Origin: an uncultured Winogradskyella sp.
GTDB lineage: Bacteria > Bacteroidota > Bacteroidia > Flavobacteriales > Flavobacteriaceae
Assembly (NCBI RefSeq): GCF_947498005.1
Contig: NZ_CANMIW010000007.1
Span: 1-64,000, forward strand
Length of the DNA: 64,000 nt
Direction: 5' to 3'
Shown one piece after another: positions 61,811 to 64,000 of this stretch; position 1 is the stretch's first letter, and every line of letters begins with the position of its first letter. The position numbers and the translations under genes were made by a program. The notes beneath the pieces are model-generated. The model was given only the letters and a program-made list of their open reading frames with translations, had not been told where the DNA came from and did no database searches.

Positions 61811-62950
61811 TTATTTCTTTTTAACTGCAGAGCAACCTGCCATTGTTGTTATTTTTATTGCTTCCGTTGCTGGTAAATCTTCGTTTCTATTAACAACTTC
61901 TTCAACAACATTTCTTGTAATAGCTTCAAAAGCTTCTTCTATAGGCGTAGCAGTTTGTAACGCAGCTGGCCTTCCAACATCTCCTGCTTCTCTAATACTT
62001 TGTACAATTGGCACTTCTCCGATAAATGGAACTTTAAGGTCTTCTGCTAAATGTTTAGCACCTTCTTTACCAAAAATATAGTACTTATTATCAGGTAGTT
62101 CTTCTGGTGTAAAATAAGCCATGTTTTCAATAATACCTAAAACTGGTACATTAATACTATCTTGTTGAAACATTGCCACACCTTTTTTAGCATCTGCTAA
62201 GGCTACATTTTGAGGTGTACTCACAATCACTGCTCCCGTTATTGGCAATGCTTGCATAATACTTAGATGAATATCACCAGTTCCTGGAGGTAAATCGAGA
62301 AGTAAAAAATCTAATTCGCCCCAAGCTGCATCAAAAATCATTTGATTTAATGCCTTAGACGCCATTGGTCCTCTCCAAATAACCGCCTGATCTGGTTTTG
62401 TAAAAAAGCCTATTGACAGCACTTTTACTCCATAATTCTCTACGGGCTTCATTTTAGATTTTCCATCTACGTTAACAGATAGAGGTCTTTCGTTAGCTAC
62501 ATCGAACATTATAGGGATCGAAGGGCCATAAATATCAGCATCTAAGACACCAACTTTAAATCCCATTTTTGCTAAAGTAACAGCTAAATTCGCTGTTACT
62601 GTAGATTTACCTACACCACCTTTACCAGAAGCAACGGCCACTATATTTTTAATTCCAGGAATAGCCTTACCTTTTATCTCATTCTTAGGTTGAGCAGTTG
62701 CTGCATCAACTTTGATATTCACTTTTATTTTTGCCTTTTCATAAACCTCTTTGTGAATGGTTTGTAAAATCTCAACTTCGGTCTTTTTTCTTGCTTGAAG
62801 ACTTGGATTTTTAATAGTAATATCTACAATGACTTCATCTGCAAAAGTGACAACATTAGTTACCGCTCCACTATCTACCATATTCTCACCTTCTCCTGGT
62901 GCTGTTATAGTTTTGAGTGCGTTAAGTATATCTTGTTTGTTTAGTTTCAT
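61811..62950 (-). CDS. Mrp/ApbC-type iron-sulfur cluster carrier ATPase
   Basis: A 379-residue protein. An N-terminal MIP18/DUF59 domain (about 1-90) is followed by a P-loop ATPase: VASGKGGVGKSTVTANLAVT (about 109-128), DADIYGPSIP, LPPGTGDIHLS. Cytoplasmic, it delivers clusters to apoproteins. The C-x-x-C that Nbp35/ApbC proteins use to hold the cluster is absent (only one Cys is visible, near the C-terminus), so the mechanism may rely on the Nfu partner. A -7 box TATCTTTG (complement at 63051-63058) lies about 100 bp upstream. Confidence 0.9.
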   Translation of the reverse strand: MKLNKQDILNALKTITAPGEGENMVDSGAVTNVVTFADEVIVDITIKNPSLQARKKTEVEILQTIHKEVYEKAKIKVNIKVDAATAQPKNEIKGKAIPGIKNIVAVASGKGGVGKSTVTANLAVTLAKMGFKVGVLDADIYGPSIPIMFDVANERPLSVNVDGKSKMKPVENYGVKVLSIGFFTKPDQAVIWRGPMASKALNQMIFDAAWGELDFLLLDLPPGTGDIHLSIMQALPITGAVIVSTPQNVALADAKKGVAMFQQDSINVPVLGIIENMAYFTPEELPDNKYYIFGKEGAKHLAEDLKVPFIGEVPIVQSIREAGDVGRPAALQTATPIEEAFEAITRNVVEEVVNRNEDLPATEAIKITTMAGCSAVKKK

Positions 62951-63169
62951 ATTATTTTGACAATGAAAATATTAAATCTTTAAATTAGAAGACTTTAGTT
63001 TATTCTCAAACTAGAAATATTTGCATTCTTATTAAGATTAATTCTAAAAGCAAAGATACTGCTAATAGTTTAGATTTTGAAGTAGATAAATTGAATTGTA
63101 TTATGGATTTATTCAGTTTATGAATAATGAGAAAATGCGATAGCTTATAACGATAATCTGTCAATTAAT

Positions 63170-63502
63170 TTATTTTAATTCCTGTAAAGGATCCCAATAA
63201 ACAGCCTCTAAATTCTGAATTTGATTTTCTACCACTTCTATACCTTCACTCTCTAAAAGTTGTTGCATTAAGTTGGTGCCTTCAAAATGATGTTTGCCTG
63301 TTAAAAGGCCTTTTCGGTTTACTACTCTGTGTGCTGGCACATCTTTTCCGTGAGAACCATTCATGGCATAGCCCACAATTCTTGCACTTTTGCCTGCTCC
63401 TAGATATTTCGCAATTGCGCCATAACTTGTAACTCTACCAAATGGTATTTGCTTAGCTACGTCATAGACTTTTTCAAAAAATCCTAGAGTTTCAGGTTTC
63501 AT
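63170..63502 (-). CDS. Alkyltransferase-like (ATL) protein, MGMT family
   Basis: A 110-residue protein with the MGMT DNA-binding fold (QIPFGRVTSYGAIAKYLGAG, RIVGYAMNGS). The active-site motif PCHRV is P56-A-H-R-V here, so the methyl-accepting Cys is replaced by Ala. ATL proteins of this type bind alkylated guanine and hand it to nucleotide excision repair. It starts 1 bp after the LysE-like gene stop. Confidence 0.92.
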   Translation of the reverse strand: MKPETLGFFEKVYDVAKQIPFGRVTSYGAIAKYLGAGKSARIVGYAMNGSHGKDVPAHRVVNRKGLLTGKHHFEGTNLMQQLLESEGIEVVENQIQNLEAVYWDPLQELK

Positions 63503-64000
63503 TTATAATTCTCTTATAATATTAATAAATGTAATTAATGCTACTAGACCTGTAATGATTCCTATACTAAGATTCATACTTTTTTGTGAGGTAAACTTTC
63601 GGTCTTTAATCCTATCAAAGAAGAAAATATAAAAATATAGCATCGCAAATGTGCCGGTTGCAGCTCCTGTAACGTAAGTAACGATGCTTAATTTTTCAAA
63701 ATTCATCCAACCAAAAGACACCAATGTTATGGTCATGTAAGCTTGGTAAGGTATCGGAAAAACATTGAGAGCAGATAATAACATGCCATGCAATAATCTG
63801 CCATGTTTACTTTTAATCTCTTTCTCTTTTTTGGCTTCTTTTTGCTTAGATGCTAAAACTAAAAAATAGATGGTTATCAGCACAAAAATTACAAATGCAA
63901 CTCGTTGAAGAATCTCAACTATATCTTGATTCATTGATAAATACCTCGCAAATATTGCTGCTAAATAGGTTTGAATATATACAATAATACAAACACCTGT
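63503..64000 (-). CDS. LysE/RhtB-family transporter (partial, runs off the right edge)
   Basis: An ATG at 63934 would give a 143-residue product, but the reading frame stays open upstream to base 64000 with no stop. The extra codons continue a membrane-helix sequence (VCIIVYIQTYLAAIFARY), so the gene begins beyond the window. LysE-family exporters have about 200-230 residues and six helices, and the visible part covers the C-terminal four to five, with GRLLHGMLLSALNVFPIPYQ as a landmark. Substrate unknown. Confidence 0.8.
   Translation of the reverse strand, partial: TGVCIIVYIQTYLAAIFARYLSMNQDIVEILQRVAFVIFVLITIYFLVLASKQKEAKKEKEIKSKHGRLLHGMLLSALNVFPIPYQAYMTITLVSFGWMNFEKLSIVTYVTGAATGTFAMLYFYIFFFDRIKDRKFTSQKSMNLSIGIITGLVALITFINIIREL

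Noticed and set aside
1..64000. Search for insertion sequences, prophage genes, CRISPR arrays and rRNA genes
   Set aside because: No transposase, integrase, phage structural gene, regular spacer-repeat array or rRNA sequence was recognised.

Overview
The window looks like chromosomal DNA of a marine-type Flavobacteriaceae (Bacteroidota). Support: low G+C; promoters of the Bacteroidota TAnnTTTG type; a type IX secretion (T9SS) C-terminal sorting domain; a long-tailed ribosomal protein S16; a DNA polymerase III alpha subunit fused to its own proofreading exonuclease; many TPR, LytTR, BlaR1-like and TonB-C-domain proteins. I see no insertion sequence, prophage or CRISPR array. The genus is not determined.

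Layout. 1-8 kb: surface polysaccharide genes (two tandem glycosyltransferase paralogs, a Wzx-like flippase, a response-regulator/glycosyltransferase fusion, a TPR plus beta-barrel outer-membrane protein). 8-12.7 kb: a NERD protein, a T9SS cargo protein and a CAP-domain lipoprotein. 13-19.2 kb: a tightly packed seven-gene operon read right to left: CheY-like regulator, H-NOX haem protein, PAS kinase, FIST (NosP-like) protein, second kinase, Hpt protein, LytTR response regulator. 19.3-33.7 kb: mostly housekeeping and envelope genes (RuvC, HemW, GT2, Bax1-I, TPR, BlaR1/BlaI). 33.9-37.9 kb: TPR sensor kinase with NarL-type regulator, and a tiny secreted peptide. 38.2 kb: tRNA-Asp. 38.5-45.4 kb: DUF58, thioredoxin, two paired alpha/beta hydrolase lipoproteins, SDR and TetR with matching operators. 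45.5-60 kb: dnaE, rpsP-rimM-trmN6, glutaryl-CoA dehydrogenase-like enzyme, a 1149-residue probable PPi-type PEP carboxykinase, metallophosphoesterase. 60.1-64 kb: ferredoxin, ferredoxin reductase, Nfu, Mrp, an alkyltransferase-like protein and a LysE-family gene that runs off the right edge.

Main discovery. Seven promoters between 1.4 and 19.8 kb, all reading leftward, share one geometry: a CGAAA (once CGAAT) box, exactly 27 bp (28 in one) to a TAnnTTTG-like -7 box, and a distal TTCGTC box about two helical turns further upstream. The two best sites are direct repeats with 21-bp period, the typical layout for LytTR regulators. They drive the flippase/glycosyltransferase pair, the glycosyltransferase paralog, the T9SS protein, the CAP lipoprotein, a small membrane protein, a promoter-terminator unit with almost nothing inside (candidate small RNA), and the H-NOX/FIST/LytTR operon itself. 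The inferred system is a nitric-oxide-responsive phosphorelay with two different haem/NO-sensor families in one operon, feeding a LytTR regulator that controls surface polysaccharide and secreted proteins and its own operon. The sequence motifs are directly visible; the ligand and the identity of the binding protein are inference.
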